Origin: Mycobacterium sp. GA-1285
GTDB taxonomy: Bacteria > Actinomycetota > Actinomycetes > Mycobacteriales > Mycobacteriaceae
Direction of reading: 5' to 3'
Length of the DNA: 64,000 nucleotides
Assembly: GCF_001499905.1 (NCBI RefSeq)
Contig: NZ_LQIS01000001.1
Span: 340,094 to 404,093, forward strand
Under the pieces are notes generated by a model. That model ran no database searches. It worked only from the letters and a program-made list of their open reading frames with translations, and had not been told where the DNA came from. Below, one piece after another: positions 38,353 through 47,405 of this stretch (its first letter is position 1; each line of letters begins with the position of its first letter). The position numbers were made by a program, and so were the translations under genes.

Positions 38353-39567
38353 GTGCCCGCCGACACCACCTGCATCGTGGCCGGCGGCGGTCCGGCGGGT
38401 ATGATGCTCGCGTTGCTGCTCGCCCGCGCCGGGGTCGACGTCACGGTCATGGAGAAGCACGCCGATTTCCTCCGCGATTTCCGTGGTGACACCGTGCATG
38501 CCAGCACGCTGCGACTGCTCGACGAGTTAGGGCTGTCCGACGAATTCGCAGCTGTTCCGCACCGCGAGATCGACACGTTGTCGATGACGGTGCAAGGCAC
38601 GCCGGTCACCATGGATCTGCGGCGAATTCCCGGGCCCCACAAGCACATTGCCCTGGTGCCGCAGTGGGATTTCCTGGAATTGCTGGCCACCGCCGCCGCG
38701 CGGGAGCCGTCGTTCACCTTGCTGCGCAGCACCGAGGTGCTGGGACCGATCCGTCACGGCGACAGGGTGGTCGGTGTCCGCTACCGCGGCGCGGACGGTG
38801 CGGTGCGCGAGATGCGCGCGGCGTTGACCGTCGCCTGCGACGGGCGGTCGTCGACGCTACGCACCGCGATGGGGCTGGAGCCGAAGAACTTCGGTGTTCC
38901 GATGGATGTCTGGTGGTTTCGGGTGCCCCGCGATCCCGAGGACCCGCACGGGCTCGCCGGTGTCCTCGGCGCCGGGGCCGCGCAGATCGTCATCGACCGC
39001 GGTGACTACTACCAGTGCGCGTACGTCATCCCGAAGGGCCGTGACGCGCAGTTGCGCGCGCGGGGTATCGAGTCGCTGCACCGCGGTGTGGTGGCGCTGG
39101 TGCCGTGGCTGGCCGACCGCATCGGGGCGGTGACGTCATTCGAGGACGTGAAACTGCTCGATGTGCAACTGAACCGGTTGCGGCGCTGGTACGGCGACGG
39201 CCTGCTGCTGATCGGCGACGCCGCCCACGCGATGTCGCCGGTCGGCGGGGTGGGCATCAACCTCGCGGTGGCCGACGCCGTGGCCGCGGGTCGGATCCTG
39301 GCGCGTCCGTTGCGCGACGGCACGCTGTCCACCCGGCATCTGGCGCGCGTGCAGACGCGGCGCTGGCTGCCCGCGGCGTTGATCCAGTCGGTGCAGAAGG
39401 TGATCCACCGCCGTGTCATCGCGGCCGCGGTCGCCTCGACCGGGCGGGCCGAGGCGCCGTGGTTCGTGCGCGTCGCGGCCGGGCTGCCGATGTTGCGTCA
39501 AGTGGCGGCCTACGGGGTGGCGATCGGTCCCCTTCCGGAACACATTCCGGCCTTCGCCCGCCGTTGA
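38353..39567 (+). CDS. FAD-dependent aromatic-ring monooxygenase family protein
   Basis: The protein has 404 residues of the PHBH-type flavoprotein family. The N-terminal FAD dinucleotide motif is VAGGGPAGMMLALLLARAG (about 9-27), the middle motif is ACDGRSSTLR, and the second FAD motif is LLIGDAAHAMSPVGGVGINL. A long C-terminal helix region follows. Enzymes of this family hydroxylate phenols or related rings with NAD(P)H. GTG start, no clear Shine-Dalgarno sequence, so a leaderless transcript is possible. The substrate is not predictable from sequence, and no catabolic genes are adjacent. Confidence 0.85.
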   Translation: MPADTTCIVAGGGPAGMMLALLLARAGVDVTVMEKHADFLRDFRGDTVHASTLRLLDELGLSDEFAAVPHREIDTLSMTVQGTPVTMDLRRIPGPHKHIALVPQWDFLELLATAAAREPSFTLLRSTEVLGPIRHGDRVVGVRYRGADGAVREMRAALTVACDGRSSTLRTAMGLEPKNFGVPMDVWWFRVPRDPEDPHGLAGVLGAGAAQIVIDRGDYYQCAYVIPKGRDAQLRARGIESLHRGVVALVPWLADRIGAVTSFEDVKLLDVQLNRLRRWYGDGLLLIGDAAHAMSPVGGVGINLAVADAVAAGRILARPLRDGTLSTRHLARVQTRRWLPAALIQSVQKVIHRRVIAAAVASTGRAEAPWFVRVAAGLPMLRQVAAYGVAIGPLPEHIPAFARR

Positions 39568-39615
39568 CGGGTCAACGAGTAGACGCCGAGCGCGTCGGCA
39601 GTCGATGATGTCGGC

Positions 39616-41652
39616 ATGGTTCTGCAACAATCCGGGCCGTCGGACGGGTCAACGGAGACGGAGAACGGGGCGAAGCCCGCCCAGGCCGTCATGGCGAACA
39701 CCCCGTTGACCGTGACCGCCCCGACGCCGTACGCGCCCACCGGAGCGTTGCGAAACCCGTTTCCGCCCATCGCCGACTACGGCTTTCTGTCCGATTGTGA
39801 GAACACGTGCCTGATCTCCTCGGCCGGTTCGATCGAGTGGTTGTGCGTGCCACGCCCGGACTCGCCGAGCGTGTTCGGCGCCATCCTCGATCGCGGCGCC
39901 GGCCACTTCCGGTTGGGGCCCTACGGCGTGACGGTGCCCTCGGCCCGGCGCTACCTGCCCGGCAGCCTGATCCTGGAGACGACGTGGCAGACCCACACCG
40001 GATGGCTGATCGTGCGCGAGGCGTTGGTGATGGGCCCGTGGCACGACCTGGAGACCCGCTCGCGCACCCACCGCCGCACGCCGATGGACTGGGATGCCGA
40101 GCACATCCTGCTGCGCACGGTGCGATGTGTGAGCGGCACCGTCGAACTGGTGATGAACTGCGAGCCCGCGTTCGACTACCACCGCATCCCCGCAACATGG
40201 GAGTACTCGGCGCAGGCGTACGGCGAGGCGATCGCGCGGGCCACCCGCGACGCCGACGCCCATCCCACGCTTCGTCTCACCACCAACCTGCGGCTCGGCC
40301 TGGAGGGCCACGAGGCGAGGGCGCGCACCCGCATGAAGGAGGGCGACAACGCGTTCGTCGCGCTGTCGTGGTCCAAGCACCCGGCGCCGCAGACCTATGA
40401 CGAGGCCGCCGACAAGATGTGGCAGACCAGTGAGGCCTGGCGCCAATGGATCAACGTCGGCGACTTCCCCGACCACCCGTGGCGGGCCTACCTACAGCGC
40501 AGCGCGCTGACGCTGAAGGGACTGACCTACTCCCCGACCGGTGCGCTGCTGGCCGCGCCGACCACGTCACTGCCGGAAACGCCGCAGGGCGAACGCAACT
40601 GGGACTACCGCTATGCGTGGGTGCGTGATTCGACGTTCGCGCTGTGGGGCCTCTACACGTTGGGGCTCGATCGCGAGGCCGACGACTTCTTCGCCTTCAT
40701 CGCCGACGTGTCGGGTGCGAACAACGGTGAGCGACACCCACTTCAGGTGATGTACGCCGTCGGTGGCGAGCGCACCCTCTTGGAGGAGGAACTGCGCCAC
40801 CTGTCCGGATACGACGGGGCGCGGCCGGTGCGCATCGGCAACGGCGCGTACAACCAGATGCAGCACGACATCTGGGGCACCATGCTGGATTCGGTGTATC
40901 TGCACGCCAAGTCGCGCGAGCAGATCTCCGACACGCTGTGGCCGGTGTGCAAGCAGCAGGTCGAAGAGGCGATCAAGCACTGGAAGGAACCCGACCGCGG
41001 GATCTGGGAGGTGCGCGGCGAGCCGCAGCACTTCACGAGCTCGAAGATCATGTGCTGGGTGGCGCTGGACCGCGGCTCCAAGCTCGCCGAACTGCAGGGC
41101 GAGAAGTCCTACGCCCAGCAGTGGCGTGCGATCGCCGAGGAGATCAAGGCCGACGTGCTCAAGCACGGTGTCGACTCCCGCGGTGTGCTGACGCAGCGTT
41201 ACGGCGACGACGCGCTCGACGCCTCGTTGTTGCTGGCCGTGCTGACCCGGTTCCTGCCGCCCGACGATCCGCGGGTGCGCGCGACGGTGCTGGCGATCGC
41301 CGACGAGCTGACCGAGGAAGGCCTGGTGCTGCGCTACCGCGTCGAGGAGACCGACGACGGGCTGTCCGGCGAGGAGGGCACCTTCACGATCTGCTCGTTC
41401 TGGCTGGTTTCGGCGCTGGTCGAGATCGGCGAGATCAGCCGCGCGAAGCATCTGTGTGAGCGGCTGCTGTCGTTCGCCAGCCCGCTGCACCTCTACGCCG
41501 AGGAGATCGAGCCGCGCACCGGCCGCCATCTCGGCAACTACCCGCAGGCGTTCACCCACCTGGCGTTGATCAACGCGGTCGTGCACGTGATCCGGGCCGA
41601 GGAGGAGGCCGACAGTTCCGGGGTGTTCGTCCCGGCCAACGCCCCGATGTAG
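39616..41652 (+). CDS. GH15-family trehalase/glucoamylase-like glycoside hydrolase
   Basis: The protein has 678 residues. The N-terminal beta-sandwich starts after a variable leader (FPPIADYGFLSDCENTCLISSAGSIEWLC), and the catalytic (alpha/alpha)6 barrel is from about 300 (PETPQGERNWDYRYAWVRDSTFALWGLYTLG, RDIGIWEVRGEPQHFT-like segment, GTFTICSFWLVSALVE). It corresponds in position to Rv2402. The mycobacterial member of this family has been described as a trehalase, so hydrolysis of trehalose to glucose is the best guess. No signal peptide is seen, so it is probably cytoplasmic. The 127 bases after the stop hold only weak stem-loops before the next operon. Confidence 0.85.
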   Translation: MVLQQSGPSDGSTETENGAKPAQAVMANTPLTVTAPTPYAPTGALRNPFPPIADYGFLSDCENTCLISSAGSIEWLCVPRPDSPSVFGAILDRGAGHFRLGPYGVTVPSARRYLPGSLILETTWQTHTGWLIVREALVMGPWHDLETRSRTHRRTPMDWDAEHILLRTVRCVSGTVELVMNCEPAFDYHRIPATWEYSAQAYGEAIARATRDADAHPTLRLTTNLRLGLEGHEARARTRMKEGDNAFVALSWSKHPAPQTYDEAADKMWQTSEAWRQWINVGDFPDHPWRAYLQRSALTLKGLTYSPTGALLAAPTTSLPETPQGERNWDYRYAWVRDSTFALWGLYTLGLDREADDFFAFIADVSGANNGERHPLQVMYAVGGERTLLEEELRHLSGYDGARPVRIGNGAYNQMQHDIWGTMLDSVYLHAKSREQISDTLWPVCKQQVEEAIKHWKEPDRGIWEVRGEPQHFTSSKIMCWVALDRGSKLAELQGEKSYAQQWRAIAEEIKADVLKHGVDSRGVLTQRYGDDALDASLLLAVLTRFLPPDDPRVRATVLAIADELTEEGLVLRYRVEETDDGLSGEEGTFTICSFWLVSALVEIGEISRAKHLCERLLSFASPLHLYAEEIEPRTGRHLGNYPQAFTHLALINAVVHVIRAEEEADSSGVFVPANAPM

Positions 41653-41779
41653 CTCGCGTTTCCCAACAGCAGACGCGAAGCTGCTCCCTCTCGGTTGGAG
41701 CGGGCAGTTGCGCGACTATTCGGCTGGGCAAGGACTGGGGCAAGGGCAGCTCGCAAGAGAATTAGGCCTTCCCAACTGG

Positions 41780-41803
41780 CTATTCACGAATTACCTTGAA
41801 TAG
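41780..41803. promoter_or_regulatory. Inverted-repeat operator abutting the arsR-rhodanese start
   Basis: CTATTCA (41780-41786) and TGAATAG (41797-41803) are perfect 7-bp complements separated by 10 bases. The right arm ends at the base before the GTG at 41804. The position over the promoter core fits an operator for the ArsR-family regulator itself and leaves no room for a Shine-Dalgarno sequence, so the mRNA may be leaderless. Confidence 0.6.
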
Positions 41804-42484
41804 GTGACTACACAACCCGCGGTGAAGCGGGCGTTCAAGAATCGGTTGTACGGAGAGTTCGCACGCATCGGCAAGGCGCTGGCCAGCGCCCCCCGCTTGG
41901 AAATTCTCGAGGTGCTGGCGCAAGGCGAGCGCACGGTCGAGTCCGTGGCGGCCGAGACGGGGCTTTCCGTCGCCAACGCGTCGCGCCACCTGCAGCAGTT
42001 GCGACAGGCCCAGTTGGTGCGCACTCGACGCGAAGGATTGTTCGTCCACTACCGACTGGCCGGCGCCGAGGTGTCCGCGCTCGTACTGGCGCTGCGACGC
42101 ACCGCAGAAGAGCACCTCGCCGAGGTGGATCGTGTCGTGCGCGACTTCCTCGGCGACCGGCACGGTTTCGAACCCGTGACGCCCGACGAACTCGCCCGAC
42201 GCCTGTCCGACGACGGTGTCGTGCTGCTGGATGTGCGTCCCGCACAGGAGTACGCGGCAGGACACATCACCGGAGCGCTTTCGATGCCGGTGTCCGATCT
42301 CCCGGGTCGGCTGGCCGAACTCCGTGCCGACAAGGACTATGTCGCGTACTGCCGAGGACCCTACTGTGTGTACGCCGACGAGGCGGTGGCATTGCTACGC
42401 GCCAATGGCTTCATGGCACAACGACTTTCCGAGGGATTCCCGGAATGGAAGCTTGCGGGCCGCCCGGTCCGCACGGCGTCATAG
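41804..42484 (+). CDS. ArsR-family regulator fused to a rhodanese domain
   Basis: The protein has 226 residues. A winged-helix ArsR domain (about 15-100; ETGLSVANASRHLQQLRQAQLV recognition region, split here by position 51-72) is followed by a rhodanese domain (about 125-220) with LLDVRPAQEYAAGHI and the active-site loop CRGPYC (Cys183, Cys188). Such fusions sense sulfane sulfur or thiol state through the rhodanese cysteine. It heads a four-gene operon with a thiol methyltransferase, a persulfide-dioxygenase-like protein and a transporter. A 7-bp inverted repeat directly before the GTG is a likely autoregulatory site. Confidence 0.88.
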   Translation: MTTQPAVKRAFKNRLYGEFARIGKALASAPRLEILEVLAQGERTVESVAAETGLSVANASRHLQQLRQAQLVRTRREGLFVHYRLAGAEVSALVLALRRTAEEHLAEVDRVVRDFLGDRHGFEPVTPDELARRLSDDGVVLLDVRPAQEYAAGHITGALSMPVSDLPGRLAELRADKDYVAYCRGPYCVYADEAVALLRANGFMAQRLSEGFPEWKLAGRPVRTAS

Positions 42485-42493
42485 GAGGACACC

Positions 42494-43261
42494 ATGAAGC
42501 GTGCAGTGATCATCGGCTACGGCGCCGTGTGCTACGTCGTGTTCCTGGCGGCGTTTCTGTATGCCATCGGCTTCGTCGGCAACTTCGTGGTGCCTCGCTC
42601 GGTCGACAACGGCGTCTCAGCGTCCGTCGGTGAAGCCCTCGTCGTGAATGTGTTGCTACTAGGACTCTTCGCCGTTCAGCACAGTGTGATGGCGCGGCCC
42701 GGGTTCAAGCGGTGGTGGACGAGGTTCGTGCCGTCGACGATCGAGCGCAGCACCTACGTGCTGATCGCGAGTATCGCGCTCTTCGTGCTGTATTGGCAGT
42801 GGCGCACCATGCCGACGATAATCTGGGACGTCACGTGGCCGCCCGCCGTCTTCGTTCTGTGGACGTTGTTCGCACTGGGCTGGTTGACGGTTCTGGCGTC
42901 GACGTTCATGATCAATCACTTCGACCTGTTCGGTCTGCGCCAGGTGTATCTGGCGTGGCGCGGCGAGCCGTACACGAACCTGCCCTTCCGTACCTCGATG
43001 CTGTATCGCACTGTGCGCCATCCGATCATGGTGGGTTTCATCATCGCCTTCTGGGCAACGCCCACCATGACCGCGGGCCATCTGCTCTTCGCGCTGGTCA
43101 CCACGGGTTACATCCTGATCGCAATCCGCCTCGAAGAGCGCGATCTCACCGCCGCTCTCGGTGACGACTACCGCGGTTACCGAGACCGGGTCGGCGGCCT
43201 GATACCCAAGCTGCACCGGCACACACACGGGGCGCCCGACCCGACGGTCCGGCCGGCATGA
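42494..43261 (+). CDS. mddA: MddA-like methanethiol S-methyltransferase (NnrU-type membrane protein)
   Basis: The protein has 255 residues and five or six membrane spans, with the conserved VQHSVMARPGFKRWW, NHFDLFGLRQVYLAW, YRTVRHPIMVGFIIAFWATP and EERDLTAALGDDYRGYRDRV segments of the NnrU/isoprenylcysteine methyltransferase-like family that includes MddA. MddA methylates methanethiol to dimethyl sulfide using SAM. A strong AGGAGG lies just before the ATG. The stop overlaps the next gene's ATG. Assignment to MddA rather than another membrane methyltransferase rests on overall resemblance and the sulfur-related neighbours. Confidence 0.75.
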   Translation: MKRAVIIGYGAVCYVVFLAAFLYAIGFVGNFVVPRSVDNGVSASVGEALVVNVLLLGLFAVQHSVMARPGFKRWWTRFVPSTIERSTYVLIASIALFVLYWQWRTMPTIIWDVTWPPAVFVLWTLFALGWLTVLASTFMINHFDLFGLRQVYLAWRGEPYTNLPFRTSMLYRTVRHPIMVGFIIAFWATPTMTAGHLLFALVTTGYILIAIRLEERDLTAALGDDYRGYRDRVGGLIPKLHRHTHGAPDPTVRPA

Positions 43262-44637
43262 CCTCACCACTCACCAAGAGCGGCATCGACCTGATCCCGA
43301 TCGTAGATGAGGGCCTCGGCAACTCCGCGTATCTCGTCGACCTGGGTGACGGCCGTGCACTGGCCGTCGACGTCAGCCGTGATCTCCGCGCGGTACACAA
43401 GGCCGCAGCCACACGGAACCTGTCGGTGGCCTTCGCGGCAGACACCCATCTGCACGCGGACTTCCTTTCCGGGGCAGTCGAACTCGCCGCCAAGTCGGGC
43501 ACCAGCGTCCTGGCGTCGGCGGCGGGACATCGCGAGTTCGCACACACCGGCCTGTACGACGGTGACGAAGTGGACCTGGGTGGACTTCGACTGCGCGCGC
43601 TGCTCACCCCCGGCCACACGTACGAACACATGGCGTACCTCCTGCTTGATGGCAGCCGCGAGGTCGGCGTCTTCACCGGTGGCTCGTTGATCGTGGGATC
43701 GACGGCCCGCACCGACCTCGTCTCGGATGGACTCACCGACGAGCTGACCCGAGCGCAATATGCGTCGTTGCGGCGGCTGGCCGGGCTGCCCGGCGACGTC
43801 GGGGTCTGGCCGACCCACGGTGCCGGATCGTTCTGCTCGGCGCCCGCAGGCGCCGAGCGGACCAGCACGATCGCCCGCGAGATCGCCACCAATCCATTGC
43901 TCGCGGCGTCTGACGAAAACGCCTTCGTATCAGAGCTTTTCGGCTCACTGGGCAGTTATCCGCCTTACTTCCGCAGGCTGGGCGAGCTCAACCGGATCGG
44001 GCCGCCGCTGCTCGATGGCGAACCCCTCCTGGCGCCGCTGAACGTCGACGAGGTTCGCAGCAGGCTCGCCGATGGTGCGGCACTCGTCGACGCCCGCCCG
44101 ATGGACCGCTACGCGGCCCGCCACATCCCCGGTGCGATATCCATACCGCTGCGACCGGTATTCGGTAGCTGGTTGGGGTGGCTGGCACCGCCTCACCGAC
44201 CGCTCATCATCGTGCGCGACGACCACCAGGATGCGGCAGAGATCGGTTGGCAGGCAGCCAAGATCGGCTGCGACACCGTCGTGGGTGAGCTGCACGGCGG
44301 AATGGACGCGTGGGTGGCCGCCGGACATGCCACGGCGAGCATGTCCCTGGTGCGGCCGACAGACATCGGCGCTCGCCATGTTCTCGACATCCGACAGGAA
44401 TCCGAATTCGCGAGCGGCCACGTACCCGGCGCTCAGCACATCGAACTGGGCCGGGTCGGCGCCAAGGTGGCCGATGTCCCCGACCGGCCTACGGTGGTGA
44501 TGTGCGGCCACGGTGAACGTGCGATGGGTGCCGCGAGTCTGCTGGAGGCGGCGGGGCACCGCGGCCTGGCGGTGCTCGACGGTGGACCCGGCGACTGGAC
44601 GAAGGCCACCGGCCGCCGACTCGAGAGCGGCGTATGA
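43258..44637 (+). CDS. Metallo-beta-lactamase fold protein with two rhodanese domains (persulfide dioxygenase-like)
   Basis: The protein has 459 residues. An ETHE1-like MBL domain (about 10-250) has DTHLHADF (His64, His66, Asp68) and TPGHTYEH (His120). Where ETHE1 has TGD with an iron-ligand Asp, this protein has TGG (Gly142) followed by SLIVGSTARTDL. Two rhodanese domains follow. The first (about 260-355) lacks a catalytic Cys (LIIVRDDHQD), the second (about 365-455) has Cys416 in VVMCGHGERAM. The family oxidises glutathione or mycothiol persulfide to sulfite and handles sulfane sulfur. Coupled by ATGA on both sides. Confidence 0.82.
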   Translation: MTSPLTKSGIDLIPIVDEGLGNSAYLVDLGDGRALAVDVSRDLRAVHKAAATRNLSVAFAADTHLHADFLSGAVELAAKSGTSVLASAAGHREFAHTGLYDGDEVDLGGLRLRALLTPGHTYEHMAYLLLDGSREVGVFTGGSLIVGSTARTDLVSDGLTDELTRAQYASLRRLAGLPGDVGVWPTHGAGSFCSAPAGAERTSTIAREIATNPLLAASDENAFVSELFGSLGSYPPYFRRLGELNRIGPPLLDGEPLLAPLNVDEVRSRLADGAALVDARPMDRYAARHIPGAISIPLRPVFGSWLGWLAPPHRPLIIVRDDHQDAAEIGWQAAKIGCDTVVGELHGGMDAWVAAGHATASMSLVRPTDIGARHVLDIRQESEFASGHVPGAQHIELGRVGAKVADVPDRPTVVMCGHGERAMGAASLLEAAGHRGLAVLDGGPGDWTKATGRRLESGV

Positions 44638-45896
44638 CCGTTAGGCCACCGCCGCCGCGGCTCGGCCTGCGCGCCAATCTATTTCAGTTCCTCCTGCTCG
44701 TCGCCGTCAACGCGCTCGTCGGCGGCATGGTGGGGCAGGAACAGACGGTGCTGCCGCTGCTGGCGGAGCGACACTTTGCGCTGACCGGTTACACCTTCCT
44801 ATGCACCTATGTGCTGGCATTCGGCATCACCAAGGCTGCCGCCAACTATTTCGCGGGCAGGTGGTCGGACCGCTTCGGCCGAAAGCCGGTCCTGGTGGTG
44901 GGCTGGCTGCTCGCGATCCCCATACCGCTGCTGTTGATCTGGGCGCCGTCATGGGGATGCGTCGTCGCCGCCAACGTGCTGCTCGGGCTCAGCCAGGGAC
45001 TCACCTGGTCCACGACCGTGGTGATGAAAATCGACCTCGTCGGCCCCCGGCAGCGCGGGCTGGCAATGGGTTTCAACGAAGCGGCCGGATACGGGGCCGT
45101 CGCAGTGACCGCCGTCGTCGCCGGATATCTCGCCGCCCACTACGGGCTGCGGCCGGCGCCGTTTCTGCTCGGTCTGTGCTATGCGGTGATCGGGCTTGCG
45201 GTCAGCGCGGCTCTGGTGCACGAGACGCGAAGCCATGCCCGTCTCGAGGCCGGCCACCACGGGGACGTCGGCGCCGAGGCGACCAACCGCGAGATCTTCG
45301 TGCACACCTCATTCACGGAACCGGCCCTGTCGTCGGCGAGCCAGGCGGGCCTGATCAACAACCTGAACTTCGGGCTGTCGTGGGGTTTGTTCCCGATCCT
45401 GTTCGCCAGCACCGGTATGCCGATCGAGCGCATCGGCATCCTCGTCGCCGTGTATCCGGCTGTCTGGGGTCTGGGGCAGGTCCTCACCGGTGCGCTCTCG
45501 GACCGGTGGGGCCGCAAGCGTCTGATCACCGCGGGCATGCTCGCCCAGGCGGTCGCGCTGGCGATGATCGCCAACGTTGACACCTTCACGTGGTGGGCAC
45601 TGGCGGGCACCCTGCTCGGCGCGGGCACGGCCATGGTCTACCCGACCCTGCTGGCCGCGGTCGGCGATGTCGCGCACCCGCTTTGGCGTGCGCGCGCCGT
45701 GGGGATCTACCGACTGTGGAGAGACAGCGGCTATGCCGCCGGGGCGATCGTCGGAGGGGCCACGGCCGACCTGTGGGGTCTGCGCGCTGCGGTGTGGGTC
45801 GCCGCCGGCTTCACCGTCGTCTCGGCGATCGTGGTCGCGGCGCGAATGTACGAGACACACCCAACGTCGCAGCCGACCGGGCGACACTCGAGTTGA
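44634..45896 (+). CDS. MFS transporter
   Basis: The protein has 420 residues and about 12 membrane spans, with the MFS loop motifs GRWSDRFGRKPVLV after span 2 and GALSDRWGRKRLIT in the second half. A hydrophilic central loop lies near residues 205-225. The ATG overlaps the upstream MBL-rhodanese stop, so it belongs to the sulfur operon and may export a sulfur compound or small thiol; the cargo is not predictable. The last gene of the operon, it converges on a lipoprotein gene with 15 bases between stops. Confidence 0.85.
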   Translation: MTVRPPPPRLGLRANLFQFLLLVAVNALVGGMVGQEQTVLPLLAERHFALTGYTFLCTYVLAFGITKAAANYFAGRWSDRFGRKPVLVVGWLLAIPIPLLLIWAPSWGCVVAANVLLGLSQGLTWSTTVVMKIDLVGPRQRGLAMGFNEAAGYGAVAVTAVVAGYLAAHYGLRPAPFLLGLCYAVIGLAVSAALVHETRSHARLEAGHHGDVGAEATNREIFVHTSFTEPALSSASQAGLINNLNFGLSWGLFPILFASTGMPIERIGILVAVYPAVWGLGQVLTGALSDRWGRKRLITAGMLAQAVALAMIANVDTFTWWALAGTLLGAGTAMVYPTLLAAVGDVAHPLWRARAVGIYRLWRDSGYAAGAIVGGATADLWGLRAAVWVAAGFTVVSAIVVAARMYETHPTSQPTGRHSS

Positions 45897-45911
45897 TCCA
45901 CGGGCGAGACC

Positions 45912-46619
45912 TTACTTCGCCGCGTTGGCGAGCATGTCCTGCGCGATGGTAGCCGCCTCGTCGCCAATCGAGTAACTGCACGCCCATGCCTCAACGGTCA
46001 GGTTCGACGCGGTCGACAGCGCATGTTGACACGCCCAGCCGTCGGCATCCTGTTGGGTCGTGACCTGAGTGATCATCTCACCTTCGGTGCGGACCTCACC
46101 GAGCTCCCACAAGTACGAATCTCCCGAACTGTCAACGGTGACAGTGGAATTGGCGCAACCCTCCCACGCCGACCTGGACTTGTCGAAAAAACGCTGCGCC
46201 TCCTCGGCGGAGCTGTAGAGCACCGCGGTCTGTTCGACCCAATGGTCGTTGTCCTCCTGCGGCTCTCGGGCCACCTGGTCGCGCACGTCGGTCCATCCGC
46301 TGCCCGCGTACACCGGCCCCTCGGCGCCGTACATGGCACCGAGGCACTCGCGCTCCGACACGTCGTCGGAATGATCGGTCATCTCGTCGAGTTCGCTTGT
46401 GACCTTCATCGTCGTCGAGCCCATGATTCCGTTCACTTCACCGATGGTGACCAATACGTCGTCGAGCTTCTCAGCGGTCAGCTCCGGCACGTCGAACGAC
46501 CCGGACTGGCCACGCACGGCCATGCCCGCAACGGTGCTCACACAGCCAGTCAGCACAGCCGACGTCACCACGACGACACCCGCGATGAACAGCCGCGACG
46601 CCGTGCCGAATGGAGTCAC
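45912..46619 (-). CDS. Lipoprotein with PknH-like sensor domain (LppR-like)
   Basis: The protein has 235 residues. The lipobox is LTGC with Cys26. The rest resembles the extracellular sensor domain of mycobacterial PknH and related lipoproteins: LTAEKLDDVLVTIGEVNGIMG at the start, ECLGAMYGAEGPVYAGSGW, VEQTAVLYSSAEEAQRFFDKS and four Cys spaced for disulfides (Cys96, Cys155 and two near the end, approximate). It would be anchored outside the membrane. It is followed upstream by a second lipoprotein of the same type. Ligand unknown. Confidence 0.8.
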   Translation of the reverse strand: MTPFGTASRLFIAGVVVVTSAVLTGCVSTVAGMAVRGQSGSFDVPELTAEKLDDVLVTIGEVNGIMGSTTMKVTSELDEMTDHSDDVSERECLGAMYGAEGPVYAGSGWTDVRDQVAREPQEDNDHWVEQTAVLYSSAEEAQRFFDKSRSAWEGCANSTVTVDSSGDSYLWELGEVRTEGEMITQVTTQQDADGWACQHALSTASNLTVEAWACSYSIGDEAATIAQDMLANAAK

Positions 46620-46679
46620 CGCGTCATTGTGACCGACTTCCGGCCGATTCGCGGCGTCGATGACAATTTCGCGGCGCGT

Positions 46680-47399
46680 TCAGGACCGGCCGATCTTCTC
46701 CAGCATCAGGTCGGCGACCGCGCTCGCCTGCCGGGCGCCGGTCGGACTGGGTCCGGCGACATCGGCGATCTCCACCTCCACGATGCAATCGCCGGCCACC
46801 CCGAGGGCCCGCTGAATCGTCGACCCGGCGTCCTGCATCAGCACCGCCGAGACGATCTCGTCGTCGACACCGACCTCGGTGATCCGGCTCGATCCCTGTG
46901 CGCCGCGGTCGGGTTGGTTCAACACCAGCGTCTGGCCGTTGCATCGGTGCCACTTGTCGGCCGACGTGGCGAAGAACCCCTGCGCGGCATCGGCGTCGAC
47001 GAACTCGACCACGCCGAAGAACCCGGTAACGGTCGGACCGTTGGCGTCGCCGCCGGCCCACGACTGGCTGACCACCGACCGCACCGGGCTGGCCTGATAC
47101 ACGACCTTCTCCAGCCGGTATCCGGTGCTCACACAGTCGAGCGGCGTTGCTTCCGACTGCCCCACACCCTGCAGCAGCATGTCGGCGCCACCCTCGACGA
47201 CCTGGCCCATGAGGCCGCTGGCCCCGAACATCGTGGTCAGTTCCTCGGCGGTGGGCAGCGCCTGGTCGAGCATCCGGTTGGGCGACGGTTTGACGACCTC
47301 GGCGACCTGCGGGGCCGGCGCATCGACGGCGGGCGTCGAACAGCCGACGACGATCGCGCATGCGCCCACCGCCGCCGCCGTCATCGCCGCCGAGCGCAC
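46680..47399 (-). CDS. Lipoprotein with PknH-like sensor domain (LppR-like), second copy
   Basis: The protein has 239 residues. The lipobox is VVGC with Cys20. The mature protein shares the layout of the downstream lipoprotein (LPTAEELTTMFGASGLMG, ADKWHRCNGQTLVLNQ, DCIVEVEIAD), with modest sequence likeness. The GTG start is 6 bases after the lepA stop, so it may be translated from the lepA message. This is the expected place of lppR (Rv2403c) next to lepA; the pair is probably a local duplication. The 60 bases between the two lipoprotein genes hold nothing obvious. Confidence 0.8.
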   Translation of the reverse strand: MRSAAMTAAAVGACAIVVGCSTPAVDAPAPQVAEVVKPSPNRMLDQALPTAEELTTMFGASGLMGQVVEGGADMLLQGVGQSEATPLDCVSTGYRLEKVVYQASPVRSVVSQSWAGGDANGPTVTGFFGVVEFVDADAAQGFFATSADKWHRCNGQTLVLNQPDRGAQGSSRITEVGVDDEIVSAVLMQDAGSTIQRALGVAGDCIVEVEIADVAGPSPTGARQASAVADLMLEKIGRS

Positions 47400-47405
47400 G
47401 ATGTC

